51,512 bases of DNA. Source: an uncultured Myxococcales bacterium (lineage in GTDB: Bacteria > Myxococcota_A > Bradymonadia > UBA7976 > UBA1532). The position numbers were made by a program, and so were the translations under genes. The stretch spans positions 1 to 51,512 of the forward strand of contig CAINDO010000368.1 in NCBI GenBank assembly GCA_903847385.1, in the 5' to 3' direction. Below, in pieces: positions 40,401 through 48,918 of the stretch (its first letter is position 1; every line of letters begins with the position of its first letter). The notes under the pieces were generated by a model, which made no database searches, had not been told where the DNA came from, and saw only the letters and a list, made by a program, of their open reading frames with translations.

Positions 40401-42579
40401 CGACCCGGGCGCTCACGCAGATCCCCCGAACGCAGGCGTCGGACGTGCAGCCGTTTCCGTCCGTGCAGCGGCCGTTGGTCGGCGCGTGGCCGCAGCGGTT
40501 GCGAACGAAGTCGAACGTGTCCTCCGTGCAGGGGTTGGCGTCGTCGCAGAGCGCGGCGTCGTCGAGGTCGACGCAGGCGCCCACGCGGCAGATCTGGCCC
40601 ACGGGACAGATGCCCGTGGGGTTCTGGCCGCTGCAGCCGGCGCCGACGTCCACGCAGCTCCCCTGCGCGCACACCAGGCCCTCGGCGCACAATCCGATGG
40701 GATTCTCCGGGGCGCACAGGACGGCGGGATCGCGGCAAACGCCGTCGACGCAGAGCTGGCCCGCCACGCAGTTGCATGCATCCGCCAGGCAGCGCCCGGC
40801 GGCGTCGCAGTGCGTGCCCGCGGCGCAGGCGCCACAGGAACCGCCGCAGCCGTCGTCGCCGCAGCTCCGACCGTCGCAGACCGGCGCGCAGTCCGGGACG
40901 CACTGCCCCGTCGCGGCCTCGCAGTGGCTCACGCCGGGCATGCAGGCCCCGCAGCTGCCGCCGCAGCCGTCGTCGCCGCACGGGCGGCCGAGGCACTGGG
41001 GCACACACACGGCCTCGCAGGCGCCGGAGACGCCGTTGCACACCGCGTCGGGCCCGCACTGTCCGCAGACGCCGCCGCAGCCGTCGTCGCCGCACGCCCG
41101 ACCGTTGCAGGCCGGCGCACACACGCAGACCCCACGCATCGCATCGCAACTCGTGCCCGCGCCGCAGCCGCAGTCGGCGGGGCACGTCGCGCAGCCCTCA
41201 CCCTGACCGGCGTCGCAGGCGCCGTCGCCGCAGCAGCGGCCGCAGTCGGCCGGGCACGTGGCGCAGTCCTCTCCCTGGCCCGCAATGCAGGCGCCGTCGC
41301 CGCAGCCGTTGGGCGCGCCGACGCAGGCGCCGTCCGCAGAGCAGACCTGCCCGTTCGCGCACGCGCCACAGGTCCCACCGCAGCCGTCCGCGCCGCACGC
41401 CCGGCCGTCACAGGCGGGCACGCAGAGGCACTGCCCGTCGGCGGAGCAGACCTCGTCGTTGGCGCAGCGTCCGCAGGTGCCGCCGCAGCCGTCGGACCCG
41501 CAGGCCTTGCCGCCGCAGTCCGGCGCGCACACCGGCACGCAGGCCCGGGTGTCGGCGTTGCAGGCCTCGCCCTGATTGCACCGACAGTCGGCGATGCACG
41601 TGGCGCAGTTCTCCCCCTGCCCCGCCACGCAGGCGCCGTCGCCGCAGCACGGCCCGCAGTCCGCCGGGCAGTTGCCGCAGTCCTCGCCGCCGGCGGCGTC
41701 GCAGGTCTGGTCGCCGCAGCGCGCCGGGGGCGCCCCGCACTGGCCGAGCGCGTCGCAGACCTGGCCGTCGGCGCACGCGCCGCACTGGCCGCCGCAGCCG
41801 TCGTCTCCGCAGACGCGGCCGTCGCAGGCCGGCTGGCAGTTGTTCATGCACGTCCGGGACCCGCCGTCGCACACCTGGCCCGGCCCGCAGACGCAGTCGG
41901 CCGGACAGGTCGAGCAGTTCTCCCCCTGACCGCCGCCGCAAAGGCCGTCGCCGCAGCACGCGCCGCAGTCCGCCGGGCAGGTCGCGCAGTCCTCGCCCGC
42001 CGCGGCGTCGCAGGTCTGGTCGCCGCAGTCCGCGGAGCGGGCCACGCACTGTCCGGTCGCGTCGCAGACCGTGTCGCCCTCGCAGGCGCCGCACGTTCCG
42101 CCGCAGCCGTCCTCGCCACAGCTGCGCCCGGCGCAAGCCGGCGCGCACCCCTGCACGCACACACCGCGCTCCGCCGCACACGTCGCGCCGTCGGGGCACG
42201 TGCAGTCCCCGGCACAGGTGGCACAGTTCTCGGTCCCGCTGCACAGGTCGTCGCCGCAGACGGCCATGGGCGTGACGCACTCGCCCTCGGCGCAGACCGT
42301 CCCCGCCGGGCAGGTGGCGAGCGGTGTGAACACGCCGCCGGCGCAGACCTCGACGCCGGCGTCGCCGCAGCGTTTGGTCCCGTTCTCGCACGGCGCCCCG
42401 GCGGCGTCGGGCCCGGCCGCGGCGTCTTCCCTGGGGCCGACGCCGCCATCGGCGAGGCGCGAGGCGTCGGGCGCGGGCCCCGACGCGGCATCGCCGCTCG
42501 CCCCGCCGGCACCGCCGCCGCCGCCCGCCGAACACCCGATCGCGAGGGCCGCGACCGCGACCCGCCAAATGTTGCGCAT
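37429..42579 (-). CDS. Giant lipoprotein: cysteine-rich repeats, chitobiase-like domain, kelch propeller
   Basis: The 1716-residue product starts at ATG 42579 with GGAGG upstream. The signal VAVAALAIGC ends at a lipobox. After a Gly/Ala linker (~20-60), residues ~60-620 hold tandem Cys-rich units: seven copies of a CGxDGCGGxCGxC module and repeats of CGDxxCDAxxGEDCxxCPADCGxCCGDG. Residues ~620-730 are a second Cys-rich type (CVAGQLCVDGVC). About 731-820 is an Ig-like segment. About 820-890 resembles a chitobiase C-terminal-type domain (VYFTTDGGTPDEF). About 896-1476 is a kelch beta-propeller (IYVVGGSDG, YVYTIGGEND, IFAFGGKTN and so on). The last ~230 residues are a beta-rich C-terminal domain. 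It is predicted to be a surface adhesin or matrix protein. Confidence 0.85.
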   Translation of the reverse strand: MRNIWRVAVAALAIGCSAGGGGGAGGASGDAASGPAPDASRLADGGVGPREDAAAGPDAAGAPCENGTKRCGDAGVEVCAGGVFTPLATCPAGTVCAEGECVTPMAVCGDDLCSGTENCATCAGDCTCPDGATCAAERGVCVQGCAPACAGRSCGEDGCGGTCGACEGDTVCDATGQCVARSADCGDQTCDAAAGEDCATCPADCGACCGDGLCGGGQGENCSTCPADCVCGPGQVCDGGSRTCMNNCQPACDGRVCGDDGCGGQCGACADGQVCDALGQCGAPPARCGDQTCDAAGGEDCGNCPADCGPCCGDGACVAGQGENCATCIADCRCNQGEACNADTRACVPVCAPDCGGKACGSDGCGGTCGRCANDEVCSADGQCLCVPACDGRACGADGCGGTCGACANGQVCSADGACVGAPNGCGDGACIAGQGEDCATCPADCGRCCGDGACDAGQGEGCATCPADCGCGAGTSCDAMRGVCVCAPACNGRACGDDGCGGVCGQCGPDAVCNGVSGACEAVCVPQCLGRPCGDDGCGGSCGACMPGVSHCEAATGQCVPDCAPVCDGRSCGDDGCGGSCGACAAGTHCDAAGRCLADACNCVAGQLCVDGVCRDPAVLCAPENPIGLCAEGLVCAQGSCVDVGAGCSGQNPTGICPVGQICRVGACVDLDDAALCDDANPCTEDTFDFVRNRCGHAPTNGRCTDGNGCTSDACVRGICVSARVAGCIEPPHIDPYVTPTNVALLTLTGTKPAGSAIEIDGQAAVPESPATDFSLMLNLRPGENVYQIRSVDRGVRSESVEVRIVYDITPPITRVNPPGGLYLNGVTATAATDEPARVYFTTDGGTPDEFSDSFQSVRSFRIFDHTTLRLRARDPAGNWEAQVVEARFEITGDGNGWTPGTTLPEPLTLMGVTALAESIYVVGGSDGHSVQAGTMAYNTATDAWLDLPALGVARAQNAVVNVGGYVYTIGGENDGLPLNLVERFQAGGGAWQARAIMPTTRFGLAAAVHGTRIFAFGGKTNGDRVLDVAEAYDTATNVWANNIAALPRVRYGARALTVGDRIFLIGGEDAAGRPIPQVDVYEPLANRWSQVAALPTPRTWPAVMLQSNLGTVADGYIGIVVAGGRVAGGQPTTVVEEYILGDDVWRTRTPLPEGRHSTAGVTVSGIGLPDTEESRAWIIGGLTASNLTPDMSYFVVEQDFDRLLADLPDGRFAHGAAAIGNRIWLAGGRNFQEEAAVWSFDPETQRYEDAPPLPSVQNGLGVVALDGLLYAIGGANQFGLSVPTMRAFDPIAGTWTNLAPMNTARKFPAVLAVGGQIWAIGGFNGAALQSVEIYSPADDTWRNGPVLPVARSGAVAATRDGQILLFGGYDAGNALVAPILRLRNNAWEAAGGNFTGAYAAALRVHDDQVLLIGGRDAQGAPLARALNYDVAQAAFLPTNNRLFLPRDFQAAAALNGDLYLFGGNETPGIGPAGTTQVQKIRSSCFNGVVDAGEFALPGDPDRISGAGCGAAGGLWSSRGGNIALPADPRGFSLQQADLTAAGFSDGGGDAFDGYGNPITVTFNNQSVALDPSAGARNYNVGGFPIRLSSDFPSQNIWRLRIEPQNPGDNRAVNFSLGGNMGSDGSTVCDRPSINFRGRAVPYLYSHDPGLGDPPVVHMIMPSLPAQIPSTAIACVSDIITISANAVNLPLTVYVVVGYTAHATSVPALLTDIAE
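40841..42120 (-). repeat. DNA repeats encoding the DGCGG cysteine modules
   Basis: A near-identical block of about 23 bp, on the plus strand CCGCCGCAGCCGTCGTCGCC with CGCA following, recurs near 40841, 40958 and 41072. Diverged copies are near 41375, 41480, 41789 and 42098. Each copy encodes the GDDGCGG-type turn of one cysteine module. Spacing varies with the intervening module type. These are coding repeats, not a CRISPR array. Confidence 0.85.
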
Positions 42580-42618
42580 GCTCGCCTCCGATTTCCCGTG
42601 CGGAAAGCCGGAAGAGAG

Positions 42619-42671
42619 CCCCGCGAACGGGGTCAAGTCAAGGCAGACGAGCCCCGCGCGGGCGCGCCCGC
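42619..42671 (-). terminator. Two inverted repeats after the pyr operon
   Basis: GCGGGCGCGCCCGC (42658-42671) is a perfect 14-base palindrome directly after the stop codon at 42673. CCCCG-CGAA-CGGGG (42619-42632) is a five-pair stem with a GNRA-like loop. Together they lie in the 93-bp gap before the giant lipoprotein gene and could end the pyr operon transcript. No T-tract is present. Confidence 0.4.
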
Positions 42672-42672
42672 C

Positions 42673-43833
42673 TTACTTCAGCGGCGTGACGCTGCTCTGC
42701 GGTCTGCCGGGCACGTAGACCGCCGCCTGGCCGGCCTCGTCGACGCCCACGGCCACGTTCAGGACCGGCTCGAGGCTGCGCCCCGGCGTGGCGGTGAACG
42801 GCCCCGAGGGCGTCCAGCGGAAGATCGTCAGCCGCTTGTCGCCCCGGGCCACGAGCTCGAGCTTGCCGTCACCGTCGACGTCTGCGGGCTGAAGCGAGAA
42901 GAAGGTGAACTCGTCCGCCGAGGCGCCCAGCGTGTCGACGGAGACCTTGCCCTTCACGAACCGCGCACGCTTGAGCCGGGCGTGGGCCTCCTTGCCGTAG
43001 TTGGCCACCCAGCCGTCGCAGAAGTAGAGCGCCGGCGCGGGGTCGTCCCCCAGCTTCGCGATGACCACCGACTTGATGCCGTTCTCCACGGGCACGGGCT
43101 CCAGGCCTTTGCCGCGGTCAACGCGCAGATCACCCGGCAGGTCCTTGGCGTCGCCGTACACGCGCCCGAGGACCTCGTCGACCTTGCCGTCGGCGTCCAG
43201 GTCGCCCCACACCCGTGTCGTGGCCATGCGGATCTCCGGACCGTCGCCCAGGCTCGCGCCGCCGGCCTTCAGGTGCCGCGTGCGCACCATGTACTTCGAG
43301 GCGTAGTGCGAGAACGCCAGCTCGTCCCGTCCGTTCCGGTCGACGTCCGCGATGGCCAGCGTGACCGGTTCGTTGCGCTCGGCGTCGTTGCGCCAGAGCT
43401 CCGTCGCCTGCCCCGTCGCCGGGTCGAGGGACTGAAGCACGAGCGGGGCCTGCAGGAAACCGCGCCCGACGCCGCGCGTGACATAGAACCGGGCTCCATC
43501 CCCCACATCGCCATACACGATCTGGTGGACGACCCCCTCACCCTCGACCCGCCACTTCTCCGCGCCGCGTTCGCCCGGGGCCCGCGCCCAGAGGGTCTTC
43601 CCGTCGGCGCCGAGCACCAGGCCGCCGGCGAAAAAGATGCGATCCGCCGGGGGCAGCCGTGCGGGGTCCACGGGCGCCGGGGCCTCGGTGGCCGGGGCCT
43701 TCGAGGCCGGCGCCGAGCGCTTCGCCGCGGCCGAGACCGGGGCGCTCGGCGTCGAGCTCGGCGTCGAGGCGTCCGGCCCCTTGGTCGTGCACGCCGCCAG
43801 CGCCAGGGTCAGCAGCGTCAGCCCACGCTTCAT
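42673..43833 (-). CDS. FG-GAP/VCBS-like repeat lipoprotein
   Basis: The 386-residue product has a lipoprotein signal (LLTLALAAC, Cys15), a Ser/Ala/Pro/Lys linker (~16-60) and a beta-propeller-like part with Asp-rich turns of FG-GAP type: [29 protein letters not shown] and [15 protein letters not shown]. Such repeats bind calcium in integrin-like domains. It is the last gene of the lepA-carA run, overlapping the carA stop in ATGA (43830-43833), with GGAGG upstream of ATG 43833. A lipoprotein in a pyrimidine operon is unusual; no functional link is evident. Confidence 0.82.
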   Translation of the reverse strand: MKRGLTLLTLALAACTTKGPDASTPSSTPSAPVSAAAKRSAPASKAPATEAPAPVDPARLPPADRIFFAGGLVLGADGKTLWARAPGERGAEKWRVEGEGVVHQIVYGDVGDGARFYVTRGVGRGFLQAPLVLQSLDPATGQATELWRNDAERNEPVTLAIADVDRNGRDELAFSHYASKYMVRTRHLKAGGASLGDGPEIRMATTRVWGDLDADGKVDEVLGRVYGDAKDLPGDLRVDRGKGLEPVPVENGIKSVVIAKLGDDPAPALYFCDGWVANYGKEAHARLKRARFVKGKVSVDTLGASADEFTFFSLQPADVDGDGKLELVARGDKRLTIFRWTPSGPFTATPGRSLEPVLNVAVGVDEAGQAAVYVPGRPQSSVTPLK

Positions 43834-44972
43834 CGATTCGCCTCCATCAACGTGCGGAAACGGGCGAAGAGGTAGTTGGCATCGTGCGGCCCCGGGCTCG
43901 CCTCGGGGTGGTACTGCACGCTGAACAGCGGGTGCAGGCGGTGCTGCAGGCCCTCGTTCGTGCCGTCGTTCAGGTTCACGTGCGTCGCCTCGACGTCCTC
44001 GGGCAGCGTCGACAGGTCCACCGCGAAGCCGTGGTTCTGGCTGGTGATCTCGACCCGCCCCGTCGTGTTGTCCCGCACCGGCTGGTTGCCGCCGCGGTGG
44101 CCGAACTTGAGCTTGTACGTGCGCGCGCCGAGTGCCAGCGCCGCGATCTGGTGCCCCAGGCAGATGCCGAACACCGGCACGCGCCCCACCAGCGCCCGCA
44201 CGTTCGCGATGGCGTAGTCGCAGGCGGCCGGGTCGCCAGGGCCGTTGCTCAGGAAGATGCCGTCCGGCGAGGTCGCCAGGAGGTCCGCGGCCGGCGTGCG
44301 CGCCGGGTACACGGTCACGTCGCAGCCGTGGTCGACGAGCAGCCGCAGGATGTTGCGCTTGATGCCGAAGTCGTAGGCGGCGACCTTGAAGCGGTGATCG
44401 GGCGGCACGGGGGGCGGCCGCAGCTCGGCCTCGCCGTGCAGACGCGTCAGGCCCTCCGTCCACACGTAGGGCGCCGTGCAGCTCACCTCGCCGGCGAGAT
44501 CCCGGCCGGACATGGCGGGCTCGCGGGCGATGACCTCTTCATAGCGGCTGCGGGCGGCCTCGCCCGTCACCAGCGCTCCGCGCATGGCCCCCCGCGTGCG
44601 CAGGTGGCGCACCAGCGAGCGCGTGTCGATGCCCGTGAGGCCGATGACCTTGTGGCGGCGCATCCAGGCGTCCAGCGAGCTCGACGCGCGCCAGTTCGAG
44701 GGCTCGTCGCACACCTCGCGCACGATGAGGCCGGCGGCCTGCACCGCCCCGCTCTCCGCGTCGGCCGGGTTCACCCCGTAGTTGCCGATGTGCGGGTAGG
44801 TCATGGTCACGATCTGCGCGCGGTACGAGGGATCGGTCAGGATCTCCTGGTAACCCGTCAGCGAGGTGTTGAAGACGACCTCGCCCGAGGTCTCGCCGCG
44901 GGCCCCGAAGGCCTGCCCGGCGAAGAAGCGACCGTCTTCCAGCAAGAGCCCGGCCGGCTCCCGTTGAGTCAT
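43830..44972 (-). CDS. carA: Carbamoyl-phosphate synthase small (glutamine amidotransferase) subunit
   Basis: CarA hydrolyses glutamine and passes ammonia to CarB for carbamoyl phosphate. The 380-residue chain has the N-terminal domain ([33 protein letters not shown]) and the class I amidotransferase domain with FLSNGPGDP, the catalytic Cys in [15 protein letters not shown] and the His/Glu of [13 protein letters not shown]. The start overlaps the pyrC' stop in ATGA. No carB follows; the next gene encodes a lipoprotein, so the large subunit must be elsewhere. Confidence 0.96.
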   Translation of the reverse strand: MTQREPAGLLLEDGRFFAGQAFGARGETSGEVVFNTSLTGYQEILTDPSYRAQIVTMTYPHIGNYGVNPADAESGAVQAAGLIVREVCDEPSNWRASSSLDAWMRRHKVIGLTGIDTRSLVRHLRTRGAMRGALVTGEAARSRYEEVIAREPAMSGRDLAGEVSCTAPYVWTEGLTRLHGEAELRPPPVPPDHRFKVAAYDFGIKRNILRLLVDHGCDVTVYPARTPAADLLATSPDGIFLSNGPGDPAACDYAIANVRALVGRVPVFGICLGHQIAALALGARTYKLKFGHRGGNQPVRDNTTGRVEITSQNHGFAVDLSTLPEDVEATHVNLNDGTNEGLQHRLHPLFSVQYHPEASPGPHDANYLFARFRTLMEANR

Positions 44973-46267
44973 CGAACGTTCTCCGTGGAGCGATGGCGAA
45001 CCTCGCCCCCCACCAGCGTGAAGCGGACGAGGCCCGGCAGGGCCTGCCCGAGGAACGGCGTATTGCGCGAGCGGCTGGAGAGGTCGGCGCCGGCGACGCG
45101 CGCGCGGGCGGCCGGGTCGAAGACCACCACGTCCGCCGGTCGTCCCGCCGCGAGCGAGGCCTCGCGCCCCAGGACCCGCGCGGGCCCCGTCGTGAGCGCC
45201 CGGAGCGCCGAGACGAGCTCGACTCTGCCCTCGAGCACGAGCCGGAGCACGAGGCCGAGGGCCGTCTCCAGGCCCACCAGGCCCGGCTCGGCCAGGTCGA
45301 ACTCCAGGTCCTTCTCGACGGGCGACTGTGGCCGGTGCCCCGAGGCGATGGCGTCCACGGTGCCGTCCAGCAGGCCGGCCAGCAGCGCCTCGCGATCGGC
45401 CTCGGCGCGGAACGGCGGGCGCGAGCGCAGCTGCGGACTGTACGCCGCCGCCACGGCCTCGTCCGTCAAGTGCAGGTGCGCGGCCGTCACGGCGCAGGTC
45501 ACCGGCAGGCCGTCGGCCTTGGCCCGGCGCACCGCCGCCACGCTCTCCGCAGCGCTCAGGGGCCCCAGGTGAAGCCGCGCGCCCGTGGCCGCGCAGAGCG
45601 CCAGGTCCCGCACGACCACCGCGACCTCGGCCACGGCGGGCACGCCGTTCAGGCCCAGGCGCGTCGAGACCGGCCCCTCGTGCATCACGCCGTGGCCCGC
45701 CAGGCTGGCGTCCTCGGGCTGCTCGAACACGGGCAGGCCCACGGCCCGGGCGTACTCCAGCGCGCGGCGCAGCAGGCCGGCGTCCGCGACGGTCACGTCC
45801 GCGTCCCCCAGCGCCACGGCGCCGGCGTCCCGCAGGTCGTACATCTCGGTCAGGCGTCGACCTTCGCGCCCCTGGGTGAGCGCGCCCATGGGGAGCACCC
45901 GGCAGCCCTCGAACGCGGCCGCCCGGCGCACGATCATCTCCGTCACGGCCCGCGTGTCGTTGACCGGCGTGGTCTGCGAGCCCACGACGACCGTGGTGAA
46001 CCCGCCGCGCACGGCCGCGCGACCGCCGCTGCGCAGGTCCTCTTTGTGTTCTTCGCCCGGGTCGCAGAAGTGCGCGTGCAGGTCGACGAACCCCGGGGCG
46101 ACGACGCAGCCCGTGGCGTCGAGCACCGAGTCGCTGGCGCCGGCCTCGACCTCACCCGTCGACGCGCCGGTGATGCGGCCGCCCTCGAGGATCAGCGTGC
46201 CGGGCGCGTCCAGGCCCGTCGTCGGGCAGAGCAGGCGCCCGCCCCGAATCAAAGTGCGCGTGTTCAT
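44969..46267 (-). CDS. Dihydroorotase-like protein, predicted catalytically inactive (PyrC'/PyrX type)
   Basis: The 432-residue chain aligns along its whole length with type I dihydroorotases ([59 protein letters not shown]). However, key residues are replaced: the HxH pair survives (H64, H66), but the Arg of HLREPG is C68; the Asn of PNTRP is Q98; the metal His of HCED is Q183; the metal His of HVST is P236; and the catalytic Asp of TDHAPH is G310. It is therefore probably a structural partner of the ATCase PyrB, as shown for pseudomonad PyrC'. It overlaps pyrB and carA by 4 bp each. An active dihydroorotase should exist elsewhere. Confidence 0.88.
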   Translation of the reverse strand: MNTRTLIRGGRLLCPTTGLDAPGTLILEGGRITGASTGEVEAGASDSVLDATGCVVAPGFVDLHAHFCDPGEEHKEDLRSGGRAAVRGGFTTVVVGSQTTPVNDTRAVTEMIVRRAAAFEGCRVLPMGALTQGREGRRLTEMYDLRDAGAVALGDADVTVADAGLLRRALEYARAVGLPVFEQPEDASLAGHGVMHEGPVSTRLGLNGVPAVAEVAVVVRDLALCAATGARLHLGPLSAAESVAAVRRAKADGLPVTCAVTAAHLHLTDEAVAAAYSPQLRSRPPFRAEADREALLAGLLDGTVDAIASGHRPQSPVEKDLEFDLAEPGLVGLETALGLVLRLVLEGRVELVSALRALTTGPARVLGREASLAAGRPADVVVFDPAARARVAGADLSSRSRNTPFLGQALPGLVRFTLVGGEVRHRSTENVR

Positions 46268-47196
46268 GCGTCGCCTCCGCCGCCGCCGGCGCAGTGGTAG
46301 AGCACCGCCATGCGGACCGCGATGCCGTTGGCCACCTGGTCGAGGATGATCGACTGCGGCCCGTCCGCCACGTCCGGCGCGAGCTCCACGCCGCGGTTGA
46401 TGGGCCCGGGGTGCATCACCAGCGCGTCCGGACGAGCGCGCGCGAGGACGTCCCGATCGAGCCCGAAGCGCTGGCTGTACTCGCGGTCGCTCGGGAAGAG
46501 CTCCTCGGTCATGCGTTCTTTCTGAATCCGCAGCATCATCACCACGTCGGCGTCCCGCACGGCCGTGTCGCGGTCCGAGGTCGCCCGGCAGCCCAGGGCC
46601 TCGATGCCCGGCGGCACCATCGTTGGCGGCCCGCAGACCCAGACGTCCGCCCCCAGCTTGCCGAGGGCGGCGATGTTCGAGCGCGCCACGCGGCTGTGGG
46701 CGATGTCGCCGATGATGGCGACCTTCAGGCCGGCGATGCGCTTCTTGTGCTGGCGGATGGTCAGCGCGTCCAGCAGGCCCTGCGTGGGGTGTTCGTGGCC
46801 GCCGTCACCGGCGTTCACGATGCTGGCGTCGATGTGGCGCGCGAGCAGGTGCGGCGAGCCCGAGTGTTTGTGCCGCAGCACGATGATGTCCGGGGACATC
46901 GCGGCCAGGTTGCGCGTCGTGTCCAGGAGCGTCTCTCCCTTGACGACGGAGCTGGTGCCGCCCGCGATGCTGAGCGTGTCCGCGCTCAGGCGCTTGGCGG
47001 CGAGCTCGAACGAGGTGCGCGTCCGCGTCGAGGCCTCGAGGAAGAGCAGCACCACGGTCATGCCGCGCAGGGCCGGGACCTTCTTGATGCGGCGGTGGCT
47101 GATGTCCTGGAACGACTCGGCCAGGTCCAGAAGCTCCGTGATTTCGCGGGCTTCCAGCGGGGCGAGCTCGAGCAGATGGCGTCGGGTCTGCGTCAT
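46264..47196 (-). CDS. pyrB: Aspartate carbamoyltransferase catalytic subunit
   Basis: PyrB condenses carbamoyl phosphate with aspartate, the first committed pyrimidine step. The 310-residue length is typical. STRTRTSFE (56-64) is the carbamoyl-phosphate site, [11 protein letters not shown] and [14 protein letters not shown] (the HPTQ loop) follow, and the aspartate-side MLRIQKERM and [10 protein letters not shown] are present. No regulatory PyrI gene adjoins; instead the next gene is the degenerate dihydroorotase, matching the PyrB-PyrC' arrangement. It overlaps pyrR and pyrC' by 4 bp at each end. Confidence 0.96.
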   Translation of the reverse strand: MTQTRRHLLELAPLEAREITELLDLAESFQDISHRRIKKVPALRGMTVVLLFLEASTRTRTSFELAAKRLSADTLSIAGGTSSVVKGETLLDTTRNLAAMSPDIIVLRHKHSGSPHLLARHIDASIVNAGDGGHEHPTQGLLDALTIRQHKKRIAGLKVAIIGDIAHSRVARSNIAALGKLGADVWVCGPPTMVPPGIEALGCRATSDRDTAVRDADVVMMLRIQKERMTEELFPSDREYSQRFGLDRDVLARARPDALVMHPGPINRGVELAPDVADGPQSIILDQVANGIAVRMAVLYHCAGGGGGDA

Positions 47197-47786
47197 GGGG
47201 CTTTCCTCGCCTCTCCGTTGGCGCGCTCCGGCGTGTCGAGCAGGTGCACGGCGTCTTCACCGCCGGGCCCCGCGTCGATCTCCGTGAGCGAGACCTTGAT
47301 GGACTGCCCCGCCTGCGTCGCCACGACCTGGCCGACGTAGTCGGGCTGAATCGGCAGCTCGCGGTGGCCGCGGTCGACGAGGACCGCGAGCTGAATGCGC
47401 CGCGGCCGCCCGAAGTCCATGAGCGCGTCCAGGGCGGCGCGCACCGTGCGCCCGGTGAAGAGCACGTCGTCCACCAGGACGACCGTCTTGTCGGCGACGT
47501 CGAACGGCAGGTGGGTCTGCCCCACCGCGACCTTCGAGCCGCCGGTGAAGGCGTCGTCGCGGTAGAGCGCGATGTCCAGCGCGCCGACGGGGACCTCGAG
47601 CCCCTCGACCTCGCGCACCACGGCGGCCAGGCGGCGCGCCAGGGGCAGCCCGCGCGTGCGGATGCCCACCAGGGCGATGGTGTTCAGGGGGCCCGCGCGC
47701 TCGACGATCTCGTGCGCGAGTCGGCGAACGGCTCGCCGAACGGCAGTGTCATCGAGGACGAGGCGGCGGTTCGGCGCGTCGGACAT
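47193..47786 (-). CDS. pyrR: PyrR-type bifunctional regulator / uracil phosphoribosyltransferase
   Basis: PyrR binds uridine nucleotides and in Gram-positive bacteria attenuates pyr mRNA; many relatives mainly act as uracil phosphoribosyltransferases. The 197-residue chain carries [23 protein letters not shown] and the PRPP loop [22 protein letters not shown], with an [20 protein letters not shown] segment conserved in PyrR. The only leader here is the 21-bp gap after lepB, too short for a PyrR-binding anti-antiterminator, so enzyme activity or another target site is likelier. GGAG precedes ATG 47786. It overlaps pyrB by 4 bp. Confidence 0.93.
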   Translation of the reverse strand: MSDAPNRRLVLDDTAVRRAVRRLAHEIVERAGPLNTIALVGIRTRGLPLARRLAAVVREVEGLEVPVGALDIALYRDDAFTGGSKVAVGQTHLPFDVADKTVVLVDDVLFTGRTVRAALDALMDFGRPRRIQLAVLVDRGHRELPIQPDYVGQVVATQAGQSIKVSLTEIDAGPGGEDAVHLLDTPERANGEARKAP

Positions 47787-47807
47787 GGCGATTCTCCGTC
47801 CGGAGGC

Positions 47808-48917
47808 TCAGTCGCTGGTGCGGTGGACGGCCTGGCCCAGGCGATGCCAGCGGATCTTCTCCCACGGGCGCGACCAGGCTTTGCTCGAGTCCCAGGACAG
47901 CCAGATGAACATGGCCTTGCCCTTGATGTTGCCCATGGGGACGAAACCCCAGAAGCGGGAGTCGAGCGAGTTGTCCCGGTTGTCGCCCATGACGAAGACG
48001 TGCCCCTCGGGCACCTTCCAGGGCAGGCGGATGTCCAGGAACGCGGCCTCGGTGAAGGCACCGGTGCCGTCGCTGCAGTACTGCTTGCGGTTGCGCGACT
48101 CCCAGGACTGCGTGGCGCGGCCGGCCACGAACTCCGACCACGAGGCCGCCCCGAGGGCGTCGGCCTTGTGCAGGGTCTGGAAGCGCTGCTCGCCCAGGCG
48201 GGCGTCGAACTTGTAGATCTCGCCGCCCGGGCTCACCGGCGACTCGGCGGCGGAGTCGGGCCGCGGCTCGAAGTCCCGGTAGTCGGCCATGGCGCCCACG
48301 GGCAGCTCGCCCATGACCTGGCCATCGACCGTGACCACCCCGTCCCGGGCGATGTCGATGGACTGCCCGGGCAGCGCCACCACGCGCTTGATGTAGTCCA
48401 CGGACGTGTCGCACGGGAAGACGAAGACGATGACGTCGCCCTGCCCCGGCGAGTCCCACTGCGTGACCATCTTGTCCGCGAACGGGATGCGCACGCCGTA
48501 GGAGAGCTTGTTGACGAAGAGGAAGTCCCCCACCGCCAGCGTCGGGATCATGGAGCCCGAGGGGATGGTGAAGGCCTCGACGACGAACGTGCGCAGCGCC
48601 AGAGCGATGAGCACGGCCACCCCGACCGACTCGAAGACCTCGCGCCACGAGCTCTTCTTGTACTTGCCCAGGTGGCGGTTGCCGGCGGCGTCGAGGGCCT
48701 TGAGCGCGTCATAGATGGCAAGCACGTCCCGCCCGAGCAGCGTGACCTTCACCGCTTCGAGGGCCGCGTCCACCTCGCCCTTGGCGGCCGGATCGATGCG
48801 CGCCCCGTGGCGCGCCAGGATATCCTCGCACTCCCGAATCGCGAGTTTCGCCCGCTTCTTCGCCTTGCCGAGCCGCACCACTGGGCCGAGGATCGGGCCG
48901 AGGACGGGGTGGCTCAC
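47808..48917 (-). CDS. lepB: Signal peptidase I with N-terminal cytoplasmic extension
   Basis: LepB removes signal peptides from exported proteins. The 369-residue chain has an unusual ~90-residue N-terminal charged region (KAKKRAKLAIRECEDILARH) before one membrane segment (SVGVAVLIALALRTFVVEAF, ~97-116), then the catalytic Ser122 in IPSGSMIPTLAVGD, Lys177 in DYIKRVVALPG, and GDNRDNSLDSRFWGFVP. A ~100-residue insertion separates the Lys box from the last box, as in many proteobacterial enzymes. The start codon is GTG 48917, one base from the lepA stop, so translation is coupled. Confidence 0.95.
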   Translation of the reverse strand: MSHPVLGPILGPVVRLGKAKKRAKLAIRECEDILARHGARIDPAAKGEVDAALEAVKVTLLGRDVLAIYDALKALDAAGNRHLGKYKKSSWREVFESVGVAVLIALALRTFVVEAFTIPSGSMIPTLAVGDFLFVNKLSYGVRIPFADKMVTQWDSPGQGDVIVFVFPCDTSVDYIKRVVALPGQSIDIARDGVVTVDGQVMGELPVGAMADYRDFEPRPDSAAESPVSPGGEIYKFDARLGEQRFQTLHKADALGAASWSEFVAGRATQSWESRNRKQYCSDGTGAFTEAAFLDIRLPWKVPEGHVFVMGDNRDNSLDSRFWGFVPMGNIKGKAMFIWLSWDSSKAWSRPWEKIRWHRLGQAVHRTSD

Positions 48918-48918
48918 G

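Noticed and set aside
40841..42120. CRISPR-like regularly recurring sequence
   Set aside because: The repeats are in-frame codons of cysteine modules, with variable spacing and diverged copies, and there are no cas genes.
37603..43875. A 2090-codon open frame on the plus strand
   Set aside because: It runs antisense to the Cys-rich/kelch lipoprotein and carA, has no domain or signal pattern, and is a result of high GC content with few stop codons.
47787..47807. PyrR-dependent attenuator before pyrR
   Set aside because: The space after lepB is only 21 bp, too short for the competing hairpins of a PyrR attenuator.
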